Origin: Bacteroidia bacterium | GTDB taxonomy: Bacteria > Bacteroidota > Bacteroidia > Cytophagales > Cyclobacteriaceae | Reading direction: 5' to 3' | Assembly: GCA_030432655.1 (NCBI GenBank) | Contig: JAUILA010000005.1 | Span: 124,001 to 188,000 of the forward strand | Length of the DNA stretch: 64,000 nucleotides | Shown: piece after piece, positions 35,275 to 42,346 of the stretch | How positions within the stretch are numbered: position 1 is the first letter of the stretch | Layout of the letters: every line of letters begins with the position of its first letter | The notes under the pieces: model-generated | The model's input: the letters and a program-made list of their open reading frames with translations, nothing else | What the model was told of the DNA's origin: nothing | The model's database searches: none | Program-made: the position numbers and the translations under genes

Positions 35275-36501
35275 TTATTCAACAAAATACATTTCTAATT
35301 CCCCTTTTCCTTTTGCGAAGATCTTTCCTCGAGAAAAACATGAGAGATCATTTTTCACCAAATTATAAGTGGATGAAGAGATATTGATTTTACCTGCTTC
35401 ACTGGCAGATTCCATCCTGTTCGCTGTATTTATGGTATCCCCAAAAAGGTCATATGAAAACTTCTTTTTCCCTACTACACCAGCGACAATAGTTCCGGAG
35501 TGTATCCCAACCCTCATCCTCCATTTTATTTCATGGGTCTTATTCCTGTCTTCAAGAAAGGATAACATCTGTTTTGCTGCTCTAATACAAATTGCTGCAT
35601 GATTGTTATTTTCATCTTCAAGGCCACAAGCGGCCATGTAGGCATCACCAATTGTTTCAATCTTTTCGATATTGTTTTCCTCCACTATTTCATCGAATTG
35701 ACCGAAGAGGTCATTAAGTTCATTTACCAATGTGATCGCTGGAATGGATGCCACTAGCTCTGTAAATCCTTCAAAGTCAGTGAATAAAATTGATACATTA
35801 TTGTGTCTTTTTGGGATAGTCTTTCCACTTTCTTTTAAATCCTTTATGATGTTAGCAGGCAAAATGTTATGCAGAAGATCATCGGATTTTTTCTGTTCAG
35901 CCATTAAAGATTCCTCTGATCTATCAATTAGAACAGATAAACTCGATATAAGTATAAGGCAAATGAATCCGGTAGTGCTGATATTAACTATTTGTGACAG
36001 GTAGGGATCTAATCCATCAAAATGGGCAGTCAGGTTTGATTGATACACTACAGTAACAACCAATGTCAGACAAGCCAGAACACTAAAGACATGGGCTATA
36101 ATCCTTGCCTTTCGGGGGAAGGTCATATATGGCAGGATAATAATTAGGAAACATACAACTGCAACCCCAGAGGAATATCCTAACAAATAAAGAAACAAGA
36201 GTAGAGACATATAAGAAGCCAGAATAAGCCATATGGACGCCAGGACCCGCCACCCTTTCCAGTTGAATATTAATGCCATAAGAAACATCAATCCTAAAAA
36301 AGCATTGCTACCATAAATAACAAATGCCTCTGTAAGACTAAAAGCAATTACCATCCATATTGTATTATAAATTACTCCTAAAGCAGATGCAATGTTCGTA
36401 ACCCGCAAATACCTGGTTTCGGTAATTGTAGTATTATTATTAGCACCGATGTCAACCATTCTTTGAAAGATTCCGGATTTGTTTTGATCATCAACTGACA
36501 T
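35275..36501 (-). CDS. Membrane-bound class III nucleotide cyclase
   Basis: The ATG at 36501 gives 408 residues (frame open to a TTG at 36513; numbers below count from the TTG). About six membrane helices span 45-195, followed by a signalling linker (LLHNILPANIIKDLKESG) and the catalytic domain. Metal-binding Asp246 (LFTDFEGF) and Asp290 (GDAYMA) and transition-state Asn362/Arg366 (INTANR) are present, so it should make a cyclic nucleotide. Specificity residues are mixed: Glu286 (KIETIGD) as in guanylyl cyclases, Asp355 (YDLFGD) as in adenylyl cyclases. The gene is AT-rich and lies between two attC-like elements, so it may be a mobile cassette. Confidence 0.9.
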   Translation of the reverse strand: MSVDDQNKSGIFQRMVDIGANNNTTITETRYLRVTNIASALGVIYNTIWMVIAFSLTEAFVIYGSNAFLGLMFLMALIFNWKGWRVLASIWLILASYMSLLLFLYLLGYSSGVAVVCFLIIILPYMTFPRKARIIAHVFSVLACLTLVVTVVYQSNLTAHFDGLDPYLSQIVNISTTGFICLILISSLSVLIDRSEESLMAEQKKSDDLLHNILPANIIKDLKESGKTIPKRHNNVSILFTDFEGFTELVASIPAITLVNELNDLFGQFDEIVEENNIEKIETIGDAYMAACGLEDENNNHAAICIRAAKQMLSFLEDRNKTHEIKWRMRVGIHSGTIVAGVVGKKKFSYDLFGDTINTANRMESASEAGKINISSSTYNLVKNDLSCFSRGKIFAKGKGELEMYFVE

Positions 36502-36544
36502 GAGTCTTCGCAATTTCTATGGATTATTAACTTCTTTAACTTGT

Positions 36545-36629
36545 AGCTAACGTACGCAGGAATGGCGAATGATAATGTCGTGATAAAATCCCTGGCAGAC
36601 AAGGCGCTGAATGATAATCGTTGTTAGGC
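36545..36629. other. Second attC-like inverted element, upstream of the cyclase gene
   Basis: On the plus strand it opens with AGCTAAC (36545-36551, one mismatch to RYYYAAC) and closes with GTTAGGC (36623-36629, full match to GTTRRRY). Length is 85 bases. It contains a 10-base direct repeat GAATGATAAT (36567-36576 and 36609-36618), which is not an attC feature. It lies 36 bases after the stop of the unknown lipoprotein gene and 44 bases before the cyclase ATG, the layout expected of consecutive cassettes. Confidence 0.4.
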
Positions 36630-36664
36630 TGCGTTAGTCCTGAATTTTTTGCAGGCAATGCTAA

Positions 36665-37582
36665 CTAATCCCCAATCCAAATTTCTTCATAGTTCTTTCC
36701 ATTGAAGAATATTACCTGTGATGAGGATTCAAATTTTGTGAACAGAATCGCTTCATTTTTAAGAGTTACATTTTTAGAAATTCCTTCAATCCGACCAATT
36801 GGATATGTGGCAATGCCAAAACCCAATCCACCATCATATATGCCAAATCCGATATCCATAAGCTTGATTGTTTCATATGCACTGTTTACTGATTGGATAA
36901 CGAGCAACTGATATGGCTCAATTTCTGAGTCGTTGGTTGTGAGAAATGCATAATCGACTTTTCCGTCACCATTAAAGTTACCTTTAGCAATAGTTGGACA
37001 ATCTGTCTTTAGGTACAAAAGCCATTTATCCATTAATTCTGATTCTTTTACAATCTTAATTCCTGGTAGATCCATATAAATCATCTCTTCAATTTGTTCA
37101 GGAACAGTACAATCATCGGATGAGTAAACGCCCCAAAATTCAGACAGGCCAAGTTCATCTTCGGTATCATGTACGTGGTAAGACTGAACGAAGTCTCGAT
37201 TCGCATCAAAAACAATATCAACAATATGATTCAACCTATAATAAATGGAATCACCTAGCTCACTGTATTTATTTATCACCTGACTTTTATCGAACAATTC
37301 AATCACATGCATGGTAGAATCCCACACGTTGTGATTATACTGAAAACATTCAACCCTTGAATTAAGAGAATCTTTTACAAATGCTCTGGCAAATTCTAAT
37401 TCCTTATGAAATGAGCTGTCGGCAAGCACAGGATTGCTGAGCTCTCTGTTAACCATATCAAGAGAATTCCTGTATTCACGTTCTTCCAAACAATTGTGTT
37501 CCACATAAGATACATTCAAATCATTTTTTTCACTACAGGATCCAAGTGCCAGAATGGAAATAAAAAGGATAGACTTGATCAT
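36665..37582 (-). CDS. Unknown AT-rich lipoprotein
   Basis: 305 residues. The N terminus MIKSILFISILALGSC is a lipoprotein signal with the lipobox at Cys16. The body has no motif I know; a segment around 195-215 (TIAKGNFNGDGKVDYAFLTT) resembles a single FG-GAP / VCBS-like calcium-binding repeat (DxDxDG variant: NFNGDGKVDY). The coding region is markedly AT-rich: two 60-base lines I counted had 16 and 23 G+C. An 11-base direct repeat (TTTTAAATTGT at 37614 and 37637) precedes it, and an attC-like element follows it. Confidence 0.65.
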   Translation of the reverse strand: MIKSILFISILALGSCSEKNDLNVSYVEHNCLEEREYRNSLDMVNRELSNPVLADSSFHKELEFARAFVKDSLNSRVECFQYNHNVWDSTMHVIELFDKSQVINKYSELGDSIYYRLNHIVDIVFDANRDFVQSYHVHDTEDELGLSEFWGVYSSDDCTVPEQIEEMIYMDLPGIKIVKESELMDKWLLYLKTDCPTIAKGNFNGDGKVDYAFLTTNDSEIEPYQLLVIQSVNSAYETIKLMDIGFGIYDGGLGFGIATYPIGRIEGISKNVTLKNEAILFTKFESSSQVIFFNGKNYEEIWIGD

Positions 37583-37616
37583 TTATTAGCTAATCATTTA
37601 CCGAATATACAGATTT

Positions 37617-37632
37617 TAAATTGTGATGATTT
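37617..37632 (-). promoter_or_regulatory. Shared upstream element, second copy
   Basis: TAAATTGTGATGATTT matches 15 of 16 bases of the element at 31444-31459. It overlaps one copy of a direct repeat TTTTAAATTGT (37614-37624; second copy 37637-37647). Possible common promoter or operator of two otherwise unrelated AT-rich genes. Confidence 0.3.
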
Positions 37633-37789
37633 CGAGTTTTAAATTGTAAGCGACATTATATAATCCAGCATATGCCCTTGAGATTGTTATATAATTTATA
37701 TTATGTTAAATATAAGTTACAGACTAAGTCCGAATTATATACCTACCCTATATCGATCATTTATTGATTGCCGATTGCATTTACAGAAA

Positions 37790-38197
37790 TCAAAGAATGC
37801 GCTTTCTTAATTCTTTCTTTTCCCCCTGGATTCTTTTTTCATTCAGTCGTTTTTTACTGGCGGTCTTGGTGGGCTTGGTCGGAAGACGTTTCTTCTTTTT
37901 TTTGAATGCATTTACCAATATCCGGTCCAGCTTTTTAAACGCCAACTCTTTATTACCGATTTGAGAACGTTTGCTTTCTGCACTGATGATCAACTCGTCA
38001 TTTTTGGTAATTTTGGCCTTCAGGGCGGTTCGGATTAAATCCTTCTCCGTATTACTTAACATGGCTGATTCTCCAATATTCCAGCGCAACATAACTTTCG
38101 TTTCCACCTTGTTCACATGTTGCCCTCCCGGCCCGCCGGATCGTGACGTTATGACTTCCACCTCCCTTTTAAAATCGCTTATAGTTATTTTTTTCAT
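37790..38197 (-). CDS. arfB: ArfB-like peptidyl-tRNA hydrolase (ribosome rescue)
   Basis: 135 residues from the ATG at 38197 (a GTG lies one codon earlier). The release-factor catalytic block SGGPGGQHVNKVETKV is present with GGQ at 24-26, and there is no codon-recognition domain. The C-terminal 35 residues are strongly basic (KKKKKRLPTKPTKTASKKRL), the tail that inserts into the empty mRNA channel of stalled ribosomes. Length and layout match ArfB (YaeJ), which frees nascent chains on non-stop ribosomes. Confidence 0.92.
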   Translation of the reverse strand: MKKITISDFKREVEVITSRSGGPGGQHVNKVETKVMLRWNIGESAMLSNTEKDLIRTALKAKITKNDELIISAESKRSQIGNKELAFKKLDRILVNAFKKKKKRLPTKPTKTASKKRLNEKRIQGEKKELRKRIL

Positions 38198-38398
38198 CAC
38201 ACTCTGTTCTTACAACGTATAAATAATCAATTTGATTTCCTGTGATGTAAACCAACGCATTACACGGTCGCGCCGGTAATTATTTGTTGAGGTCATCATA
38301 TACTATGTACCTTTCGGATCCGTCCGGGGCCTCAGGCTTCTCAAATAATCTGTACATCTGCTGAATTCCGTGATATTACACCACATAGACTTCACACT

Positions 38399-38453
38399 GC
38401 AATTATTTGAATAAAATATTGCGCAACTAAATAATTGCATATATATTTGCAAT
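38399..38453 (+). promoter_or_regulatory. Promoter/operator region of the ArsR-SRPBCC operon
   Basis: Two inverted repeats lie just before the ArsR start: GCAAT...ATTGC (38399-38422) and ATTGCA-8-TGCAAT (38434-38453). The second ends 14 bases before the ATG at 38468. The placement fits autorepression by the ArsR-type protein, which is common in this family; the binder is inferred. Confidence 0.4.
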
Positions 38454-38467
38454 GAAATGATTGCACA

Positions 38468-38794
38468 ATGAAAACCAGAAGAGATATCTTTCAGGCTATC
38501 GCCGATCCTACACGAAGAGCTATTATCACGCTGATAGCGGTACAGGCCATGACCCCTAATTCACTGGCTGAACACTTCGACACTTCCCGGCAAGCCGTCT
38601 CCAGACACTTGCAAATCCTGACCGAGTGTGATTTGATCACCTCAGAGCAACAAGGCCGGGAGATCTACTATCAGCTGGAGGTGGACAAAATGAAGGAAAT
38701 TGACCAGTGGATATCCCAATTCAGAAAAATTTGGGAGTCTCGATTTGATCAGTTGGACGACGTATTATCAACCCTTAAAAACAATAAAAAATGA
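38468..38794 (+). CDS. ArsR-type winged-helix repressor
   Basis: 108 residues with the ArsR winged helix: [13 protein letters not shown] at the N terminus, the recognition helix in [16 protein letters not shown], and the wing [17 protein letters not shown]. No cysteine pair typical of metal sensors is visible, so it is more like the ArsR proteins that pair with SRPBCC genes than a metal sensor. Its stop overlaps the next start (ATGA, 38791-38794). Confidence 0.9.
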   Translation: MKTRRDIFQAIADPTRRAIITLIAVQAMTPNSLAEHFDTSRQAVSRHLQILTECDLITSEQQGREIYYQLEVDKMKEIDQWISQFRKIWESRFDQLDDVLSTLKNNKK

Positions 38795-39291
38795 ACAGCA
38801 GCTTAAAATTCGACCTGGTCGTAAACAAAGAAACCAACACAGTAACGATTGACCGTGATTTTTCGGCAGATGTTGATATGGTTTGGGAAGCATGGACAAA
38901 TCCTGAAATTCTCGACCAGTGGTGGGCCCCTAAACCCTGGACGTCCCGAACAAAATACATGAATTTCGAGGTTGGTGGAAGAAGATTTTACGCCATGGTC
39001 AGCCCGGAAGGCCAGGAACACTGGTCAGTTCAGGAGTATACGGCCATCAGCCCGAAAACAAACTTTAAAATGCTGAATGCTTTTGCGGACAAGGATGAAA
39101 ATCGCGATCTGCCAGGTTCCGATTGGGATTTGACCTTTAGTCGTCAAAACGGCAGTACACACGTGCACATTTCCATCTACAATGAATCAAAGGAAAGAAT
39201 GGAGAAAATGATCGAAATGGGCTTCAGGGAAGGAATTGAGATGGTCCTGCAAAATCTCGAAGATTACGTTGAGTTGAAAACGCATCGGTAA
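38791..39291 (+). CDS. SRPBCC (AHSA1-like) domain protein
   Basis: 166 residues of the START/Bet v 1-like fold: [26 protein letters not shown]-type opening (written as [17 protein letters not shown] here), WAPKPWTS, and the C-terminal long helix ([17 protein letters not shown]). Members bind hydrophobic small molecules; pairing with an overlapping ArsR gene is a recurring arrangement whose ligand is usually unknown. Translationally coupled to the repressor. Confidence 0.88.
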   Translation: MNSSLKFDLVVNKETNTVTIDRDFSADVDMVWEAWTNPEILDQWWAPKPWTSRTKYMNFEVGGRRFYAMVSPEGQEHWSVQEYTAISPKTNFKMLNAFADKDENRDLPGSDWDLTFSRQNGSTHVHISIYNESKERMEKMIEMGFREGIEMVLQNLEDYVELKTHR

Positions 39292-39346
39292 ATTGGCCAA
39301 GCTCCCTCCTGCTTCACCACTCCTGTAACCACCCGTGTTGTTCATC

Positions 39347-39380
39347 CCGGATTCCTGCTGGTCCTCAAGCCGGAATCCGG
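39347..39380 (+). terminator. Hairpin after the ArsR-SRPBCC operon
   Basis: CCGGATTCC (39347-39355) and GGAATCCGG (39372-39380) form a perfect 9-base GC-rich stem with a 16-base loop, 56 bases after the SRPBCC stop. There is no T tract, so it may be a terminator or a 3' stabilising structure. Confidence 0.5.
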
Positions 39381-39499
39381 ATAAATTCATTGCCCCTTTC
39401 AAGACCCAATGACCATTTCAGGAATGTATTCCAACCATTGTGTATTCCTCTGCCTCTAATTAGTGGTACATCTAAACATAAATACTCCTATTGTAACTG

Positions 39500-40675
39500 A
39501 TGACGCTTAGAATCTATACCCTCCTGATATTCGTTATTCTTTATCATAATTCCCATGCTCAGGTAAACCACGCGGATGACCTGCTCCGGCAAGTCTCAGA
39601 CAAACTCAACAGCCTGAGCTCAATTCGCTATGATCTGACCAGGGAAATGGATTATACTACCCGGGACTATCACGTTACGGTGGACTGGTCGTGCTATTTC
39701 AACTTTTCGGAGCCGCATGCGCCGTTATTCTTTTCCTACCAGGTGGAAAGTTCGTCCGGAATGCTGATCTATAATGGAACCGAAAAATTCAACCTGAAGG
39801 AATCGGAGAAAACCATAGAACTCTATGAAAATCCCCAAAAGAAGGACTTCGAGGGTCTCTCCTTTTTGTACAATTCTCTGATTACCCTGAAAAATGTACT
39901 GCCAATACTCATCGACGATAAGGATGCGCTGAAAGCTGTTTCCGATACAGTCCTCCATGAAAAACCTATGCAGGTGGTCACCGTCAATATTGGCAAACGG
40001 AGAATTCAGAACCTGGGTGACGCTTTTGATATCATGCAAACTCCCTACAACCTGATCTATAAAATTGTGGTAGATCCGGAAACGCACCTTCCGGCAGAGA
40101 TCATTCAAATAAATGATGCAGATAAGGATTATATAAAAACCAGCTTTACGAATATTGATGTGAATCCCGCCCCTCCTGCCCCCGATTCCTGGTTCTATTC
40201 CACCTATACCGACGAATATTCTCCCGCTGAAGCGGAAGAGCGACCTGTGCCTTTACCGGTTGGTTCATCAGCGCCGGACTGGAAGCTTAGTTATTTTGAC
40301 CAACTCGGTGAATTATCCTTAGGTGATTTAACCGGCAAGGTGGTGCTCATTGAATTCTGGATTAAGAATTGTTCCTATTGTATCGCCAGTGTCCCCTATC
40401 TGAATCAGCTGCAAGAGTTATTCAGGGATAAGGATGTGGTGTTGATCAGCCTGAATGCCTATGATCCCATGGAAGACATTGCAGCATTTGTTGATAAGTA
40501 CAATGTTAACTATCCTGTACTTCTGAACGCCAGCGAAGTCGCAACACAGTATGGTGTCTTCGCATACCCATCCCTGTTCATTATAGATAAATCCGGTACA
40601 ATCATTCATTCCAATGGAAGTCTTACTAAATCCAACATAAGTGCTATTGAAAAGCTGATTGAGAAAGCCCTGTAG
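39500..40675 (+). CDS. Exported TlpA-like thioredoxin-domain protein
   Basis: 391 residues. The signal peptide ends near residue 21 (YHNSHAQ). Residues 22-245 form a beta-rich domain like the outer-membrane lipoprotein-sorting / DUF2092-type fold found ahead of thioredoxin domains in Bacteroidota. The C-terminal TlpA domain has LIEFWIKNCSYCIASVPYL with the redox pair Cys291/Cys294 and the cis-Pro region FAYPSLFIID. It should act as a periplasmic disulfide reductase. The active site Cys-Ser-Tyr-Cys differs from the usual Cys-x-Pro-Cys, lacking the Pro that tunes redox potential. Confidence 0.87.
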   Translation: MTLRIYTLLIFVILYHNSHAQVNHADDLLRQVSDKLNSLSSIRYDLTREMDYTTRDYHVTVDWSCYFNFSEPHAPLFFSYQVESSSGMLIYNGTEKFNLKESEKTIELYENPQKKDFEGLSFLYNSLITLKNVLPILIDDKDALKAVSDTVLHEKPMQVVTVNIGKRRIQNLGDAFDIMQTPYNLIYKIVVDPETHLPAEIIQINDADKDYIKTSFTNIDVNPAPPAPDSWFYSTYTDEYSPAEAEERPVPLPVGSSAPDWKLSYFDQLGELSLGDLTGKVVLIEFWIKNCSYCIASVPYLNQLQELFRDKDVVLISLNAYDPMEDIAAFVDKYNVNYPVLLNASEVATQYGVFAYPSLFIIDKSGTIIHSNGSLTKSNISAIEKLIEKAL

Positions 40676-40793
40676 TAACCAGAGGCAGCTTCTATACTAC
40701 AGGTTTTCAATGGACGCAGTGTTAATTAATTCTGTTGCTAAAATATTATGCAAAATCACATTATCTGGCATTTAATTTGTCATCAGCTTTTGC

Positions 40794-41174
40794 ATGAAAT
40801 CGCCTACTTATTTTCACTCCCGCAGCTTACTTTGGATAGTAATCATGACGGGTATTGTTGTAGTATCAACCGCCTGCTCCGAGGATGATTCTCCGTCCCC
40901 TTCTCTTAGTAATGAAGCTGAGATCATTTCATTCAGTTTTAACGATTTTACCCCTCCGGTGATCGCAGATATCAACCTTGAACAACGTCTGGTTTCGGCG
41001 GTCGTTCCTGAAGGGACGGACCGGTCTATTCTGACACCCACGATCGTGGTTTCCGATTTTGCCACCGTCGGACCAGGTTCCGGTGTTGCCAATGTTTTCA
41101 TTCAGGACATTACCTATACCGTAACAGCAGAGGATAGCAGTAAAAAGGAATGGATCATTCGTGTAACCGAGTAA
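40794..41174 (+). CDS. Small lipoprotein with Ig-like (DUF5018-type) domain
   Basis: 126 residues with a lipobox at about Cys28 (VVVSTAC), an acidic linker, and a single beta domain: AEIISFSFNDFTPPVIADI, later TVTAEDSSKKEWIIRV. This ending is typical of the surface-lipoprotein domains grouped as DUF5018, which precede larger binding domains in other Bacteroidota proteins. Here it stands alone, so the protein may be a minimal or truncated version. Convergent with madM. Confidence 0.65.
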   Translation: MKSPTYFHSRSLLWIVIMTGIVVVSTACSEDDSPSPSLSNEAEIISFSFNDFTPPVIADINLEQRLVSAVVPEGTDRSILTPTIVVSDFATVGPGSGVANVFIQDITYTVTAEDSSKKEWIIRVTE

Positions 41175-41225
41175 CTCACAGTAAATACGGCCGTGAATCC
41201 GCCTCAATAACCTCTCCTTCCCCGA

Positions 41226-41972
41226 TTATAACACGTTGGTCATAAGCACATAAAATAGGCTCGGGCAAAGCAACACGCCCAGGCCTGTATAGAAGGTGGA
41301 TGTCATCGCACCGTACGGAACCAGCTTCGGATCCGTGGCGGCCAGTCCGGCTGCAACCCCGCTGGTGGTGCCGATCATCCCGCCGAATATCATGGCGGTC
41401 GTCGGATTGTCCAGGCCGATTCTCCCGGCCACAATGGGCGTAATGATGGTCACAAAAACCGTTTTCATTACTCCCGCTGCAATGCTGATGGCAATCAGCT
41501 CCGAGGAGGCACCAATGGCAGCCCCGGTCACTGGTCCTACAATGTAGGTACAAGCCCCTGCCCCGATGGTCGTAAAGCTTACCGCATCCCGGTATCCCAT
41601 GGCATACCCGATCATTCCGCCGATAAAAAATGTGATGGTCACCCCTGCCACAAGCGAAATAACACCGGCCCAACCTGTTGCTCTTAATTCGGAAAACCGG
41701 ACACCCATTGCCGTGGCTACAATGGCAAAATCCCTGAACATAGATCCGCCCAGGATGGCCAGTCCGGCCAGCACCGGGTAGGTCGCTACGCCCTTCTCCC
41801 CGCCAGCCAGGTACGCCAATACCAATGCAGCAAAAATGGCCATAGCCACGCCGGGGATACGTTTTTTCAGTAATTTTCCCGACAACCAGTTTGCGATGAA
41901 CAGGGTGATCCCGGCGAACAAGAAAGCTACAATCAGCCCGTTTTTAATGAAAAACTCTGTCAGCAACTCCAT
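41226..41972 (-). CDS. madM: Malonate transporter subunit MadM
   Basis: 248 residues with about eight hydrophobic segments. Sequence blocks such as GVRFSELRATGW, GAGACTYIVGPVTGAA, and MIFGGMIGTTSGVAAGLAAT match what I know of MadM, the large subunit of the two-part Na+/malonate symporter. Its start overlaps the MadL stop by one base (TAATG). With madL and an acyl-CoA synthetase it forms a malonate-use operon. Confidence 0.88.
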   Translation of the reverse strand: MELLTEFFIKNGLIVAFLFAGITLFIANWLSGKLLKKRIPGVAMAIFAALVLAYLAGGEKGVATYPVLAGLAILGGSMFRDFAIVATAMGVRFSELRATGWAGVISLVAGVTITFFIGGMIGYAMGYRDAVSFTTIGAGACTYIVGPVTGAAIGASSELIAISIAAGVMKTVFVTIITPIVAGRIGLDNPTTAMIFGGMIGTTSGVAAGLAATDPKLVPYGAMTSTFYTGLGVLLCPSLFYVLMTNVL

Positions 41973-42340
41973 TATTCCTGTTCATCTGGTTTCGCCATCC
42001 GGGCAATTACCGGGATTAAAAAGTAACACGCCGAAGTTGCCAGAATTCCTGCCAGCACCGCGACCCATCCGCCTGAAACGGCGGCCCTGACATTGAGTGT
42101 TGCTGCCATGGCAATAACTACCGGAATGTACATGGCACTCCAGAAAAATATGCCTTCCCGGGTTTTGTCAGCCCCGGGACGGTCATCCCTGATGTGTTCA
42201 TTGGCCCAGATCAACAGTAACATTCCAAAACCAACCCCTCCTACATTTCCGCCCACGCCAATCCATTGCCCCAGGTAAATGCCCAGCAACTGGCCCACCA
42301 GGAAACAGGCGGCCAGCACCGCTACTCCGTATATTTTCAT
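41972..42340 (-). CDS. madL: Malonate transporter subunit MadL
   Basis: 122 residues, about four membrane helices, with the family blocks GVGGNVGGVGFGML and the charged loop ANEHIRDDRPG. MadL is the small partner of MadM in malonate uptake. It starts 6 bases after the synthetase stop and overlaps madM, so all three are one transcript. Confidence 0.87.
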   Translation of the reverse strand: MKIYGVAVLAACFLVGQLLGIYLGQWIGVGGNVGGVGFGMLLLIWANEHIRDDRPGADKTREGIFFWSAMYIPVVIAMAATLNVRAAVSGGWVAVLAGILATSACYFLIPVIARMAKPDEQE

Positions 42341-42346
42341 AATCTG

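Noticed and set aside
41176-41673. 165-codon minus-strand frame overlapping madM
   Set aside because: It is the shifted shadow of madM. Its product is rich in Arg, Cys and His with no structure, while the madM frame has clear membrane helices.
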